64,000 nucleotides of DNA from Pseudarthrobacter chlorophenolicus (lineage in GTDB: Bacteria; Actinomycetota; Actinomycetes; Actinomycetales; Micrococcaceae): contig NZ_JZTW01000002.1 of NCBI RefSeq assembly GCF_000962805.1, positions 186,001 to 250,000 on the forward strand, in the 5' to 3' direction. The translations under genes were made by a program, and so were the position numbers. The notes below the pieces were generated by a model. The model was not told the origin of the DNA. It did no database searches and saw only the letters and a program-made list of their open reading frames with translations. Position 1 is the stretch's first letter, and every line of letters begins with the position of its first letter. Shown here in pieces: positions 1 to 7,584 of the stretch.

Positions 1-268
1 GCAGCGTGATCAGGGTGATGGTGCCGCCGCTGAGGACTCCTGCGAAGAGCAGGCACGCAGCACCGAAGTTGCGGGCAAGGATGGAGCCGAAGTCCCAGCC
101 TGGCTGCGGTGTATCGCCTGCGGCAGAGCCCAGGAAGGAAAAATTCTGGAAGCCGACGATCAGCCCCGCTGCGAAGAGGGCAACACTGAGCGCCAGCGAA
201 GCTGCGAGTATCGGCAGTTCCACCCGGGGCACCATTTTGCTTCGTCGGACGGAGCTGATCGTCGTCAT
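1..268 (-). CDS. SpoIIM/DUF95-like membrane protein, C-terminus off the window
   Basis: Translating the minus strand from ATG at 268 gives an open frame of 89 residues that runs off the left edge. A basic N-terminus (MTTISSVRRSK) is followed by one hydrophobic segment at about residues 17-40, a polar loop, and the start of a second hydrophobic segment from about residue 66. The ATG lies 9 nt after the stop of the bacteriocin precursor gene, so the two are almost certainly cotranscribed. Circular-bacteriocin clusters regularly carry a DUF95/SpoIIM-type membrane protein next to the precursor, needed for production or immunity. The family call rests on this context plus the hydrophobic pattern; the diagnostic C-terminal part is outside the window. 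Confidence 0.6.
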   Translation of the reverse strand, partial: MTTISSVRRSKMVPRVELPILAASLALSVALFAAGLIVGFQNFSFLGSAAGDTPQPGWDFGSILARNFGAACLLFAGVLSGGTITLITL

Positions 269-277
269 CGCTACGGC

Positions 278-550
278 CTAGGCGATTGCGACTGCTTTGC
301 CCTTGCGCAGGATGTACCACCTGATAGTCGCCACCAGAGCGCTGCCCACGCCGAAGCCGAATGCCGCGCCGACCAGCGTCAACGCCAGCCCACCGACCTG
401 AACGGCATTGACGATCTGGCTGGCTGCCGCCGTCGAGATCCCCAACGAACCTGCAACCCATGCCAACGCGACACCGCCAACCACCAGGCCGAGCGCTGCA
501 ATGCCGGCCGCGATAGTCACCGTTGTTGCCCGTTGCACCTTGCTTTTCAT
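278..550 (-). CDS. Circular bacteriocin precursor (AS-48/circularin A type)
   Basis: 90-residue precursor. ATG at 550 is chosen because AGGGGG sits just upstream; a longer frame to 610 lacks such a site. Residues 1-30 are a basic then hydrophobic leader. From about residue 31 the sequence reads WVAGSLGISTAAASQIVNAV, which closely parallels the mature N-terminus of circularin A (VAGALGVQTAAATTIVN), followed by a hydrophobic glycine-rich middle and a basic amphipathic end (RWYILRKGKAVAIA). Known members are cut after the leader and joined head to tail into a 58-70 residue four- or five-helix ring that permeabilises membranes; cleavage at residue 28-31 would give 59-62 residues here. The exact cleavage site is inferred. 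The gene is followed at once by a DUF95-like membrane protein gene, and a response regulator lies upstream on the same strand. Confidence 0.82.
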   Translation of the reverse strand: MKSKVQRATTVTIAAGIAALGLVVGGVALAWVAGSLGISTAAASQIVNAVQVGGLALTLVGAAFGFGVGSALVATIRWYILRKGKAVAIA

Positions 551-720
551 GAATCCCCCTGTTTGTGTAATGCCTGACTTTGCACCGGGCATGTCCTGCC
601 GGTGATGCAAGCCTAGGGAGCGGGCCGGGGCGGCGCGTCGGCCGAAGGTCCACAGTACGGGGGCCCGGGGTACTACTTTCGGTTACGTCCGTTCGCAGCA
701 GCGCCGCCGTTCGTCACGCC

Positions 721-1392
721 TCAGAGCGTGACCAGGCCCAGCCGGACTCCGTTGACCACGAGCTTGACCCGGTTGTCTACGCCGAACTTCGTCATGAGGC
801 GGCCCACATGCGCCTTCACAGTGGCCTCGGTCACAAACAGTTCCGCCGCAATCTCCTGGTTAGACAGGCCCTGCCCTAAGCACGCCAAAACCTCCCGTTC
901 GCGGGGCGTGACCGGCTCCAGCAACACCTTCGTCCCGGCGGGGCGGTCCGGCTGCGTCATCGCGACCCGCACCAGGGCACGCGATACTTGCGGACTTACC
1001 GGCATGCTGCCTTCAAAGGCCTGCGTCACGGCCGCGGCTACTTCGTGCGGCCGGGAATCCTTGACAATGAACCCCTGGACGCCTGCCCGGAACGCCGGCA
1101 GCAGATACTCCTCGGTGACGAACGTGGTGACAGCCACTATCGAGGGCACGTGTGCAGCGGCAACGATCCGCCGCGTGGCCTCGACGCCGTCCATCACCGG
1201 CAACTGCATATCCATCAGCACGACGTCGGGACGCAGGTCAGCGGTCATCTGCACCGCCGCCGCGCCGTCCTCGGCGATGCCTACGCAGTGCATCCCCTCG
1301 CCGGCGTCGACGAACATCGCCAACGCCTGGCTCATCAGCGCCTGGTCCTCCACCACCAGGACACGGATGCCCTGCTTGCTCTGTTCGTCCAC
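721..1392 (-). CDS. NarL/LuxR-family response regulator
   Basis: 223-residue two-component regulator. The receiver domain (about residues 8-125) has the acidic pair VVEDQ, phospho-acceptor Asp in VLMDMQLP, and the conserved Lys in FIVKDS. A LuxR-type helix-turn-helix follows (TPREREVLACLGQGLSNQEIA, with TEATVKAHVGRL). GTG at 1392 is preferred because the protein then begins just before the receiver domain; the open frame runs on upstream to 1794 but that part has no receiver homology and overlaps divergent genes. It ends 170 nt upstream of the bacteriocin precursor on the same strand and diverges from a histidine kinase gene, its likely partner. Its control of the bacteriocin is inferred from position. 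Confidence 0.85.
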   Translation of the reverse strand: MDEQSKQGIRVLVVEDQALMSQALAMFVDAGEGMHCVGIAEDGAAAVQMTADLRPDVVLMDMQLPVMDGVEATRRIVAAAHVPSIVAVTTFVTEEYLLPAFRAGVQGFIVKDSRPHEVAAAVTQAFEGSMPVSPQVSRALVRVAMTQPDRPAGTKVLLEPVTPREREVLACLGQGLSNQEIAAELFVTEATVKAHVGRLMTKFGVDNRVKLVVNGVRLGLVTL

Positions 1393-1465
1393 ACCTCGAC
1401 TATAGGCGACCCGGGATGGATACTTTCGTCGCTGTTGAGGCGGGCGGCGGCAGAAAATAATGGGC

Positions 1466-1491
1466 TTGACAGCTTTTAATCCAATGATTGG
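1466..1491 (+). promoter_or_regulatory. Possible promoter/operator between regulator and secreted-peptide gene
   Basis: TTGACA at 1466-1471 resembles a -35 element, and a perfect 11-bp palindrome CCAAT-G-ATTGG lies at 1481-1491, immediately before the GTG of the small secreted peptide. A good -10 is not apparent at normal spacing. The palindrome would suit a dimeric regulator such as the adjacent LuxR-type protein; this is inference. Confidence 0.35.
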
Positions 1492-1500
1492 GGAAATCAC

Positions 1501-1704
1501 GTGAAGCAGTTCCGTACAGCAGCAGCCGCCTTCTGCATCGCCGGACTCCTGGCTACAGCTCCAGCAGCAGCTGTTGCGGCCCCGCCAACGGCCCTTGAAC
1601 CGGTCCTTGGCGCGACGGCGGCCAAGGGCGGACAGACTGCATCGCCGAACGGAATGTTCGATGAGATCAACCGCATCCGCTGCCTCCTGCTGCGCCTGTG
1701 CTGA
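1501..1704 (+). CDS. Small secreted peptide with C-terminal Cys pair
   Basis: 67-residue frame starting with GTG. A classical signal peptide is visible: basic n-region (KQFR), hydrophobic alanine-rich core at about residues 6-22, and an AxA-type cleavage site (AVAA) near residue 27. The predicted secreted part is about 40 residues and ends in CLLLRLC, so Cys61 and Cys67 could close a small disulphide ring. The ribosome site is weak (GGGGAAA, 5 nt away). It lies between a divergent response regulator and a histidine kinase 79 nt downstream on the same strand. I do not recognise a family. A signalling peptide sensed by the kinase is one idea; a spurious frame is also possible. Confidence 0.5.
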   Translation: MKQFRTAAAAFCIAGLLATAPAAAVAAPPTALEPVLGATAAKGGQTASPNGMFDEINRIRCLLLRLC

Positions 1705-1783
1705 CAATGCGGGCGCGGCGCCAAGGAAGGCGGCGCCCGGCAGGCGGGGCGGGTAGGCCAGGCCGGTTCGGTACGGTTGCTTC

Positions 1784-2998
1784 ATGCAGACCACACCGCC
1801 GCCAGTCCGTCAACCTTCCGGGCTGGCGTCCGCCCCCGCCAACGGGACGTTTGTTACCCGCCCGCTTCCAATAGCGTGGCGGGTGGCGGTGGCGGTGCTG
1901 TCACTGTGGTCACTGGTGACTGACTTTCCTTCCGCCGTAGCTGCAGCCGCCAACGTGGCAACCCCAGCGGCATACCTGCCGATTGTGGGCCTGGTCCTGC
2001 TTACGCTGGGACCATTGCTGGCTACGGTCCGTTGCTGGCAGGGGGCGGCCACCACCCTGGCCGGAGCGTGCTTCGAGCTGGCCGTCCCGGCTTCGCCCGC
2101 CCTGTTCTTCCTGGCCGTCATTGTCCTGGTGGCCGCGTTTGCGGGCAGCCGCCGCGTCAGTACGGCGGTCTTGGTGGCGGTCCTTGCCTGGTTGACCATC
2201 AACGCTGCGCTCATTCCGCAGGACTACCTGATCATCAATGTGGTGCTTGCGATCGTCGTGGCATTGCTTTTTGGCATCTGCCGGGCCGGCGTGCGCTCCA
2301 GGGAGCAGCTTGCTGAGTCGACCGCAGCGAACACGCAGGCGCATCTGGACCACGCCGAGCTGCTGGCGGCCAGCCGCCGGCAGATGACCCGTGACCTGCA
2401 CGATGTGATCGCCCACGACGTCACCATCATCGCCCTACAGGCCGATGCGGCGCTCTCCACGGCGGAGCCGGAGCGGCAGCGTCAAAGCCTCGAAGCGATT
2501 TCGGAGGCGGCTCACACAGCGCTGGCCGACCTCCGATCAATGATGCGGGTCTTGTCGCCACCGTCCGCGACGCCCCCGAGACCGGTGGAAGTTTCGCTGG
2601 CCAAGTCAGCCACCAGCATTGCCGGTCACCTGCGTCGGTTGGGTTATCCCGTCACGGTTGCCATAGACGGCTCCCTCGACGCGCTGCCGGCGAGCATCCA
2701 GCTGGGTATCCTTCCGGTGTTGCGCGAGTGCGGAACCAACATCGTGGTCCACGCCGCTCCCGGTGCCGGGGTGGATATCCGCATAGCCGCCGGAAAGGCC
2801 GCGCTCGACCTTCGGATTGCCAACGGCGCGCAGGCTTCCGGCCATGCCCCGCGGATCCCTAACAGCGGATTCGGGCTCGGATTCATGCACGAACGGGTGG
2901 AAAGGCTGGGCGGCACGCTGACGGCGGAAATCGTCGGAACGCAGTGGGTGGTGACGGCGCAGGTACCGTTCGACGCTGCCCGCGTGCCGCCCAGCTGA
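1784..2998 (+). CDS. Sensor histidine kinase (NarL-type)
   Basis: 404 residues. Four to five hydrophobic segments span about residues 31-166, with little extracellular loop between them. A short coiled stretch precedes the HisKA_3 dimerisation domain with phospho-acceptor His206 in RDLHDVIAHDV. The HATPase domain covers about residues 285-398, with the N-box around CGTNIVVHA and the G-box GFGLGFMHERV. This kinase class partners LuxR/NarL-type regulators, and one is encoded divergently at 721-1392. The N-box departs from the usual ExxxN-(A/V)xKH form (here ECGTNIVVHA), but the key Asn is present. The stimulus cannot be read from the sequence; the adjacent small secreted peptide is a candidate. 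Confidence 0.85.
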   Translation: MQTTPPPVRQPSGLASAPANGTFVTRPLPIAWRVAVAVLSLWSLVTDFPSAVAAAANVATPAAYLPIVGLVLLTLGPLLATVRCWQGAATTLAGACFELAVPASPALFFLAVIVLVAAFAGSRRVSTAVLVAVLAWLTINAALIPQDYLIINVVLAIVVALLFGICRAGVRSREQLAESTAANTQAHLDHAELLAASRRQMTRDLHDVIAHDVTIIALQADAALSTAEPERQRQSLEAISEAAHTALADLRSMMRVLSPPSATPPRPVEVSLAKSATSIAGHLRRLGYPVTVAIDGSLDALPASIQLGILPVLRECGTNIVVHAAPGAGVDIRIAAGKAALDLRIANGAQASGHAPRIPNSGFGLGFMHERVERLGGTLTAEIVGTQWVVTAQVPFDAARVPPS

Positions 2999-3004
2999 AG
3001 CGGC

Positions 3005-3322
3005 TCAGATGGTGAGCTCGCCCATGCGGTCCCAGCCGTCGCCGTCGAGCTGGCGGCTGACGATACGGGGAGTTTCGGCGAGTGCCTGCGGCATGTCCGC
3101 CATGGCCTTCTTGAAATGTTCGCTGTTCACGTGGTCGCCCGCGGCGTCGTCCTTGAAGGCTTCAACGAGGACGTACTCGTTGGGGTCGTCCAAGCTGCGC
3201 GACCAGTCGAACCAGAGGTTCCCGGGCTCCTGCCGGGTTGCTGCGGTGAAGTCCGCCACGAGGTCCGGCCAGCGCTCCGACCATTCCGGCTTGACCTTGA
3301 ATTTGACGACGATAAAAATCAC
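3005..3322 (-). CDS. ABM-domain quinol monooxygenase-like protein
   Basis: 105 residues forming a single antibiotic-biosynthesis-monooxygenase (dimeric alpha-beta barrel) domain: IFIVVKFKVKPEW at the start, a central GNLWFDWSRS and YVLVEAFKD, and the conserved NSEHFKKAM near residue 70. Family members such as YgiN oxidise quinols or small aromatics without a cofactor, though many are uncharacterised. Its ATG overlaps the end of the DUF1990 gene by 4 nt, so it is the last gene of a three-gene operon with the YjbR-like and DUF1990 genes. The substrate is unknown. Confidence 0.75.
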   Translation of the reverse strand: MIFIVVKFKVKPEWSERWPDLVADFTAATRQEPGNLWFDWSRSLDDPNEYVLVEAFKDDAAGDHVNSEHFKKAMADMPQALAETPRIVSRQLDGDGWDRMGELTI

Positions 3323-3870
3323 TGGGCTGTTCCTTCCGCGGCGAGTGTGCGTGCTCCTTCAATGTACCGGGAAGTAACGTACCGCTGGGCTGCCCGGGTT
3401 ACCAGTCCGCCGGTGGCGTAGAACCAGTTGGCCGGTTTGCTGAAGGCGCGGATCCGCAGGTAAACCCCACCCGAGGCGTCGATGACCGCTTCAAAGGATT
3501 CTTCGCCGCGGGCGGGATGACCCGGCAGCGTCCCGTAGCCGAAACCTGCGGACTGGGGCATCCCGACCGCGGATGGCTCACGGACCCAAACCACCTCGCA
3601 CGGCGCGTTAAGCCGGAACGGACCAACGCCGAAGCCGCTGATTACCCGCACACCCGGCTTCGCCTGCGGGGACTCCGCCCGGACACGGAGCCCAGCGCGC
3701 CGCTGGAGTTCCCACCCCAGGATGCCGTCCGCGACGCGACGGAACAGCGGCAGCCCCGACCCAAGGCGCACCTCCTCCAGGACGCTGGGGTACCCCGCCG
3801 GCGTCGTGCCCTGCCGTGTACTTCCAATTCCCGGATAGTTCAGGCTGCCGCCCGGCCGTGCCTCATTCAC
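3319..3870 (-). CDS. DUF1990 family protein
   Basis: 183 residues. The sequence shows the DUF1990 pattern: an early aromatic/glycine stretch (SLNYPGIGSTRQ), a central GFGVGPFRLNAPCEVVWV, FGYGTLPGHPARGEESF, and a C-terminal SKPANWFYATGG. The fold is predicted to resemble START/polyketide-cyclase-type lipid-binding proteins, but no function is established. It overlaps the upstream YjbR-like gene by 8 nt and the downstream ABM gene by 4 nt, indicating translational coupling. Confidence 0.75.
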   Translation of the reverse strand: MNEARPGGSLNYPGIGSTRQGTTPAGYPSVLEEVRLGSGLPLFRRVADGILGWELQRRAGLRVRAESPQAKPGVRVISGFGVGPFRLNAPCEVVWVREPSAVGMPQSAGFGYGTLPGHPARGEESFEAVIDASGGVYLRIRAFSKPANWFYATGGLVTRAAQRYVTSRYIEGARTLAAEGTAQ

Positions 3871-4270
3871 CTGAGCGTCCCAGGCGTGCCCAGCCCAGCT
3901 GCTCCTGTTGTTTGCGGCTCAGGGTGGCAACCACCAGGTCGTAGGAGTCCTCCACCATGTCCCGCACCATCTCGTCCGGGAGCGAGCCGTCAAGTCGCAC
4001 GCCGTTCCAGTGCGTTTTGTTCATATGCCATGCGCCCTTGATCGCTTCGTGGGCCGCCCGTAACTGGACAGCCAAAGCCGGCTCGCATTTGAGGTTTACG
4101 TAGAAATCGGCTGGATCCATCGAGGACAGCGCAAACAGTTTCGCCTCATGCCTGGCCCCGCCGGCGATGTGGGCCCGGACTTTGAAGACTGAAGTCTCCG
4201 GCCCGAACGGGTAGTCCTCGTAGGCGCCCGGGAAGGACAGGCAGATCTTTCGCAGCAGAGTGGGGTCCAT
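3863..4270 (-). CDS. MmcQ/YjbR family protein
   Basis: 135 residues with the MmcQ/YjbR (CyaY-like fold) pattern: LRKICLSFPGAYEDYPFG at the N-terminus, a middle FALSSMDPADFYVNLKCEP, then MNKTHWNGVRLDGSLPDEM and a C-terminal helix with SYDLVVATL. Members are small single-domain proteins sometimes described as DNA-binding, with no firm function. First gene of the operon continuing into DUF1990 and the ABM protein. It diverges from the 2-oxoglutarate oxygenase gene with 45 nt between the starts. Confidence 0.78.
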   Translation of the reverse strand: MDPTLLRKICLSFPGAYEDYPFGPETSVFKVRAHIAGGARHEAKLFALSSMDPADFYVNLKCEPALAVQLRAAHEAIKGAWHMNKTHWNGVRLDGSLPDEMVRDMVEDSYDLVVATLSRKQQEQLGWARLGRSGE

Positions 4271-4315
4271 GACCGAAGCCTATAAAGCGCGTCCCTACGG
4301 TGCTAGTCTGCGAAG

Positions 4316-5347
4316 ATGTCACACGACCAGGGAGCCATACCTGTCCTGGATTTGAGTACCGCACGGCAGCCCTATGGGACCTTCAGCCCGGAATTCATTG
4401 AGCAGTTGCGGCACGCCACCCATAACGTGGGCTTCTTCCAGATCACCGGGTACGGGGGTTCGCCGGGGCAGGCGGATCAGCTCCTGGAAACCGTCCGGCG
4501 GTTCTTCAACCTTCCCCTCGAAGAACGGATGAAGCTGGACAACAGGCTTTCACCGCACTTCCGCGGCTACACCCGGATGGGAACCGAAGTGACGCAGGGG
4601 CGGGCGGATGCACGCGAGCAGATCGACTACTCCCCCGAGCGCGCGCCCGTTGACGGCTATCCGCCGGACCAGCCGTATTGGCTGTTGCAGGGACCCAACC
4701 AGTGGCCGGACGAAACGTTCCCTGAGCTAAAGCCGGCAGCTATGGCCTGGGCCGAACTGATGTCCGGGGTGGGCATGGAACTTCTGCGCGCGATTGCCGT
4801 GTCGCTGCAGCAGCCCGAAGACTATTTCGACGAACCGTTCCGGGAAGCACCGGCGTGGATGGGAAAACTGGTCCACTATGTTGGCGGCGTAGTCAAAGAG
4901 GCCGGTAACCAGGGCGTCGGTTCCCACGCAGACTACGGATTCGTGACGCTCCTGCTGCAGGACAACGTGGGCGGCCTGGAAGTAAAGCCGCCGGGGACCG
5001 CCGAATGGCTTCCGGTGGAGCCCCTTCCCGGGGCGTTGGTGGTGAATCTCGGCGAAATGCTGGAAGTAGCCACCGAGGGATACCTTGCGGCCACCATCCA
5101 CCGCGTGCAGGCACCGCCCCCGGGTGTAGACCGCTACTCGGTGCCATTCTTCTGGTCGCCCCGCCTGGACTCGGTCATCGAGCCCGTTCCGCTTGCCCCG
5201 GATTTGAAGGCAGCCGCACGCGGCCTCACGGATGATCCCAGCAACCCGTTGCTCGCGTCCTTCGGGCTCAACATGCTCAAGGGCAGGATGCGGGCGCACC
5301 CGGACGTCACCGAGCGGCACTACCCGGATCTCCTGAAGCGGGGCTAA
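4316..5347 (+). CDS. Fe(II)/2-oxoglutarate oxygenase, isopenicillin N synthase family
   Basis: 343 residues. The N-terminal DIOX_N region (about 8-130) has IPVLDLS and the GFFQITGYG turn. The C-terminal 2OG-Fe(II) domain carries the iron ligands in HADYG (His/Asp) and the distal His in ATIHRV, followed by the RYSVPFF motif whose Arg and Ser bind 2-oxoglutarate. Such enzymes hydroxylate or desaturate small molecules; the substrate cannot be told here. Flanking genes are unrelated, so it appears monocistronic. Confidence 0.85.
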   Translation: MSHDQGAIPVLDLSTARQPYGTFSPEFIEQLRHATHNVGFFQITGYGGSPGQADQLLETVRRFFNLPLEERMKLDNRLSPHFRGYTRMGTEVTQGRADAREQIDYSPERAPVDGYPPDQPYWLLQGPNQWPDETFPELKPAAMAWAELMSGVGMELLRAIAVSLQQPEDYFDEPFREAPAWMGKLVHYVGGVVKEAGNQGVGSHADYGFVTLLLQDNVGGLEVKPPGTAEWLPVEPLPGALVVNLGEMLEVATEGYLAATIHRVQAPPPGVDRYSVPFFWSPRLDSVIEPVPLAPDLKAAARGLTDDPSNPLLASFGLNMLKGRMRAHPDVTERHYPDLLKRG

Positions 5348-5360
5348 TCTCCCCCGGGGC

Positions 5361-5786
5361 TCAGACTTTGAACTTCCAGGCCTGCTGGGCCGGGCATGAA
5401 TTCATCACAACGTCCAGGCCGGCGGCCTTGGCACGTTCCGCGGCGGCTTCATCGATGACGCCCAGCTGAAGCCAGACAGCCTTGGCGCCGACGGCGATGG
5501 CCTCGTCAACTACCTTGCCCACCTTCTCCGAGTTCACAAAGCAGTCCACGACGTCGATGGGCTGCTTTTCGGGGGGAATTTCGGAGAGGGTGCGGTACCC
5601 CTGTTCGCCGTGCACGGTATCGCCGGCAAGGTTGACGGGGATGATGTCCATGCCCAGCTGGTCCCGGATGAACAAGGACACGTCGTAGGCGGAGCGCCAC
5701 TCGTTGGTGGTCAGGCCGACGATGGCCCACCGCCCTTTGGTCCGCATGAGGCGTTCAATAACTGCAGGATCGTTCGTGTGGCCCAT
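5361..5786 (-). CDS. CoA-binding protein (YccU-like)
   Basis: 141 residues with a Rossmann-type CoA-binding domain: KGRWAIVGLTTNEWRSAY forms the nucleotide loop, then IIPVNL, YRTLSEIP, DVVDCFVNSEKV and KAVWLQLGV, ending with the conserved MNSCP. This matches the succinyl-CoA-synthetase-alpha-like stand-alone CoA-binding family (YccU). The ligand role is known from structures, the physiological role is not. It is convergent with the oxygenase gene, separated by 13 nt. Confidence 0.82.
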   Translation of the reverse strand: MGHTNDPAVIERLMRTKGRWAIVGLTTNEWRSAYDVSLFIRDQLGMDIIPVNLAGDTVHGEQGYRTLSEIPPEKQPIDVVDCFVNSEKVGKVVDEAIAVGAKAVWLQLGVIDEAAAERAKAAGLDVVMNSCPAQQAWKFKV

Positions 5787-5831
5787 GCCATCAGCCTAAC
5801 CCGGGCCACGGACTACCGGGCCGGCGGACAG

Positions 5832-6728
5832 CTATTTACTGCCCGGAGCGGTTTCGCGACCATTTCCTGAACCTTGCCCGGAGTTTGACGGGCTAGGCTC
5901 TTCCGGCGCGGGCTTTCCGGGTCCGCTGTCAGCGCCTTGTTTTGGTCCCGCCATCCCCCGCACGTCCCCGTTCCCGGGTACACGTCGTGGGGTCCCCGGC
6001 TGGGGTGAGTCCGGGACCGGAATGGCGCTGGCGCGGCCGGGCCTGCCTTCGTCCCGCATCTCCTTCTTGGCCGCCTTCCCGGGCGTAGCCGTATCCCCCG
6101 CCGTACTCCCGCCGAGGTGGGTGCCGGGCCCGGCTGCGGGCGGACAGATGCCCGTTGCCTTGGTTTGTTCCGGGCTTCCGCATCCGGGTTTTCCACCAGG
6201 AGAGGCCACACTCTCGCTGTCCGGCCGCAGTTCCTTGCCCTTGGTGGTGCCGGCGCCTTCGGGGGTCTCGGCGGAATCCGAGGCGGAAACGGCTGAGGGA
6301 ACCGATTCCGGAGTTTGGTCTTCAGGGACCGCCCCTCCACGGTATCCGGGTTCCGGTGCTGCCGTTGCACCGTGGGTGATCCCCCGATCCGGTGACCAGT
6401 CCGCGAGCAGGTGCTGGACGGAGGCAGCACTGCTGCCGGGCGCACTGCCGGCCGTTGCGGCAACTCCTCCTATACCCAGCCCCATTCCGGCGATCACTGC
6501 AAGTCCCACCACAGTGGGGCGGTGCCGGCCGGAGCGACGTCGGCGTGCCAGCTCGTCCCCGCCGCCGGCCATCAGCCGGGCAAGCTCTCCGGAAGGTTCG
6601 GGAGCGGGAGTCGACGCGAGGGATCCGATCGACTCGAGTGCACTTCGCAGCGCGGCGTCCTCCGGGTGGCCTGCGTCCGTGAGGACTTCATCGACGAGTT
6701 CGCGCAGCCTGCTTTCGGGTGTGGTCAT
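5832..6728 (-). CDS. Membrane protein coupled to sigma factor, possible anti-sigma factor
   Basis: 298 residues. The first 60 or so residues are soluble and acidic, ending in a basic RRRRSGRHR. One hydrophobic segment follows (about residues 70-90), then a long low-complexity region rich in Pro, Gly, Ser and Glu that is predicted to lie outside the cell. Its ATG overlaps the stop of the sigma-factor gene by 4 nt. This is the layout of a sigma/anti-sigma pair, but no zinc-binding HxxxCxxC motif is present in the N-terminal part, so the anti-sigma role is inference from context. Confidence 0.55.
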   Translation of the reverse strand: MTTPESRLRELVDEVLTDAGHPEDAALRSALESIGSLASTPAPEPSGELARLMAGGGDELARRRRSGRHRPTVVGLAVIAGMGLGIGGVAATAGSAPGSSAASVQHLLADWSPDRGITHGATAAPEPGYRGGAVPEDQTPESVPSAVSASDSAETPEGAGTTKGKELRPDSESVASPGGKPGCGSPEQTKATGICPPAAGPGTHLGGSTAGDTATPGKAAKKEMRDEGRPGRASAIPVPDSPQPGTPRRVPGNGDVRGMAGPKQGADSGPGKPAPEEPSPSNSGQGSGNGRETAPGSK

Positions 6729-7276
6729 GGCCGCAGGTACTCCTTCACTGCCGCAACTTCGCGCAGTTTGAGGATGCCGCGCCGCTGCAACTGCTTCACC
6801 GCTCCCGTGCTCTTCCCCATGGTTTCCGCTGTTTGTTCGAGGGTGAGCCCGGCAACTAACCGCAGAGCCAACACTTGCCGTTGCTCGTCCTGCAATGAGT
6901 CCAGCAGGCCCACGATTTCTCCGGGCGCAATCCGTTCCAGCGCTTCCTCCTCGGCGGACGGGTCCTCCCGCCCGTCCAGCCCCGGTTCGAAGGGGAGCTT
7001 GGCCGGGGTGCGGCTCTGCCGCCGGTGGTCATCGACCATGCGGGCATGTGCCACGGAAAAGATGAACGTGCGCAGGCCCGCGCTGCCGCCGGTCACTGAG
7101 TTCAGCCGTGGCAGCACAGAAAGAAAGACCTCCTGCATTGCTGCCTCCGGATCCTCGGCTCCACGGGCTTTGAAATAGCCCAATACCTGTGACGCATACG
7201 TCCGGTAGACGACGCCGAAGGCCGAGGAACCAGAATCTGGATCTCGCAGGGACTCGTCTGTCAGTGCATCGGTCAC
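6725..7276 (-). CDS. ECF-type RNA polymerase sigma factor
   Basis: 183 residues, GTG start. Region 2 spans about residues 22-90 (YRTYASQVLGYF, AAMQEVFLSVLPRL, then TFIFSVAHARMVDDHRR). Region 4 spans about 120-175, with a helix-turn-helix in LTLEQTAETMG and KSTGAVKQLQRRG. These factors direct RNA polymerase to a small regulon, commonly for envelope stress. It is translationally coupled to the membrane protein gene downstream. Promoter targets are not evident. Confidence 0.85.
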   Translation of the reverse strand: MTDALTDESLRDPDSGSSAFGVVYRTYASQVLGYFKARGAEDPEAAMQEVFLSVLPRLNSVTGGSAGLRTFIFSVAHARMVDDHRRQSRTPAKLPFEPGLDGREDPSAEEEALERIAPGEIVGLLDSLQDEQRQVLALRLVAGLTLEQTAETMGKSTGAVKQLQRRGILKLREVAAVKEYLRP

Positions 7277-7584
7277 GGACGTGGTGCCTTTGGTCGGTGC
7301 GGGGATGGCTGGGCAGGGAAGCCCGTTGCCGGAATGCCTTTGCCCGCTTACTTTACCCCGCGGTAACCACCGCGCACCGGACCGCCACGTGCACTGCCGG
7401 TTCCGGCCATGCGCAGCTGTCCCTGCTGCCGGAGAACTAAAGAGCCGGCCTGGAACGTGATGGGGGACAAGTTCCAGGCCGGCGCTACATAAGGGTAATC
7501 GTCCCCGGGCGGCGAAAGGTTACGCGACTTTCAAAAAACTTTTCGTGGACTGCCTGCCGTCCTGGAGCGAAGTGTCCGCGTACC
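7277..7584. other. 308-nt gap: sigma-gene upstream region and terminator
   Basis: No convincing gene lies here. The 5' region of the sigma gene occupies about 7277-7440 and holds no obvious consensus promoter. A strong hairpin follows at 7444-7483, listed separately. The frame at 7189-7440 on the plus strand is Arg-rich low-quality sequence overlapping the sigma gene and was not called. Confidence 0.5.
7444..7483 (-). terminator. Hairpin terminator after the YegP-type gene
   Basis: A perfect 13-bp stem, GCCGGCCTGGAAC (7444-7456) with its complement at 7471-7483, around a 14-nt loop. It sits about 100 nt beyond the stop of the YegP-like gene on the minus strand. The flanking T tract is short (CTCTTTAG), so termination strength is uncertain. 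Confidence 0.6.

Noticed and set aside
6..281. Plus-strand frame of 91 residues at the left edge
   Set aside because: It is antisense to the SpoIIM-like gene, has shadow-type composition (Arg/Ser/Ala-rich) and no domain.
1393..1794. N-terminal extension of the response regulator
   Set aside because: No receiver homology, overlaps the divergent peptide gene; the domain starts at the GTG 1392.
7189..7440. Plus-strand 83-residue frame over the sigma gene start
   Set aside because: Arg-rich, overlaps the sigma gene antisense, no ribosome site.
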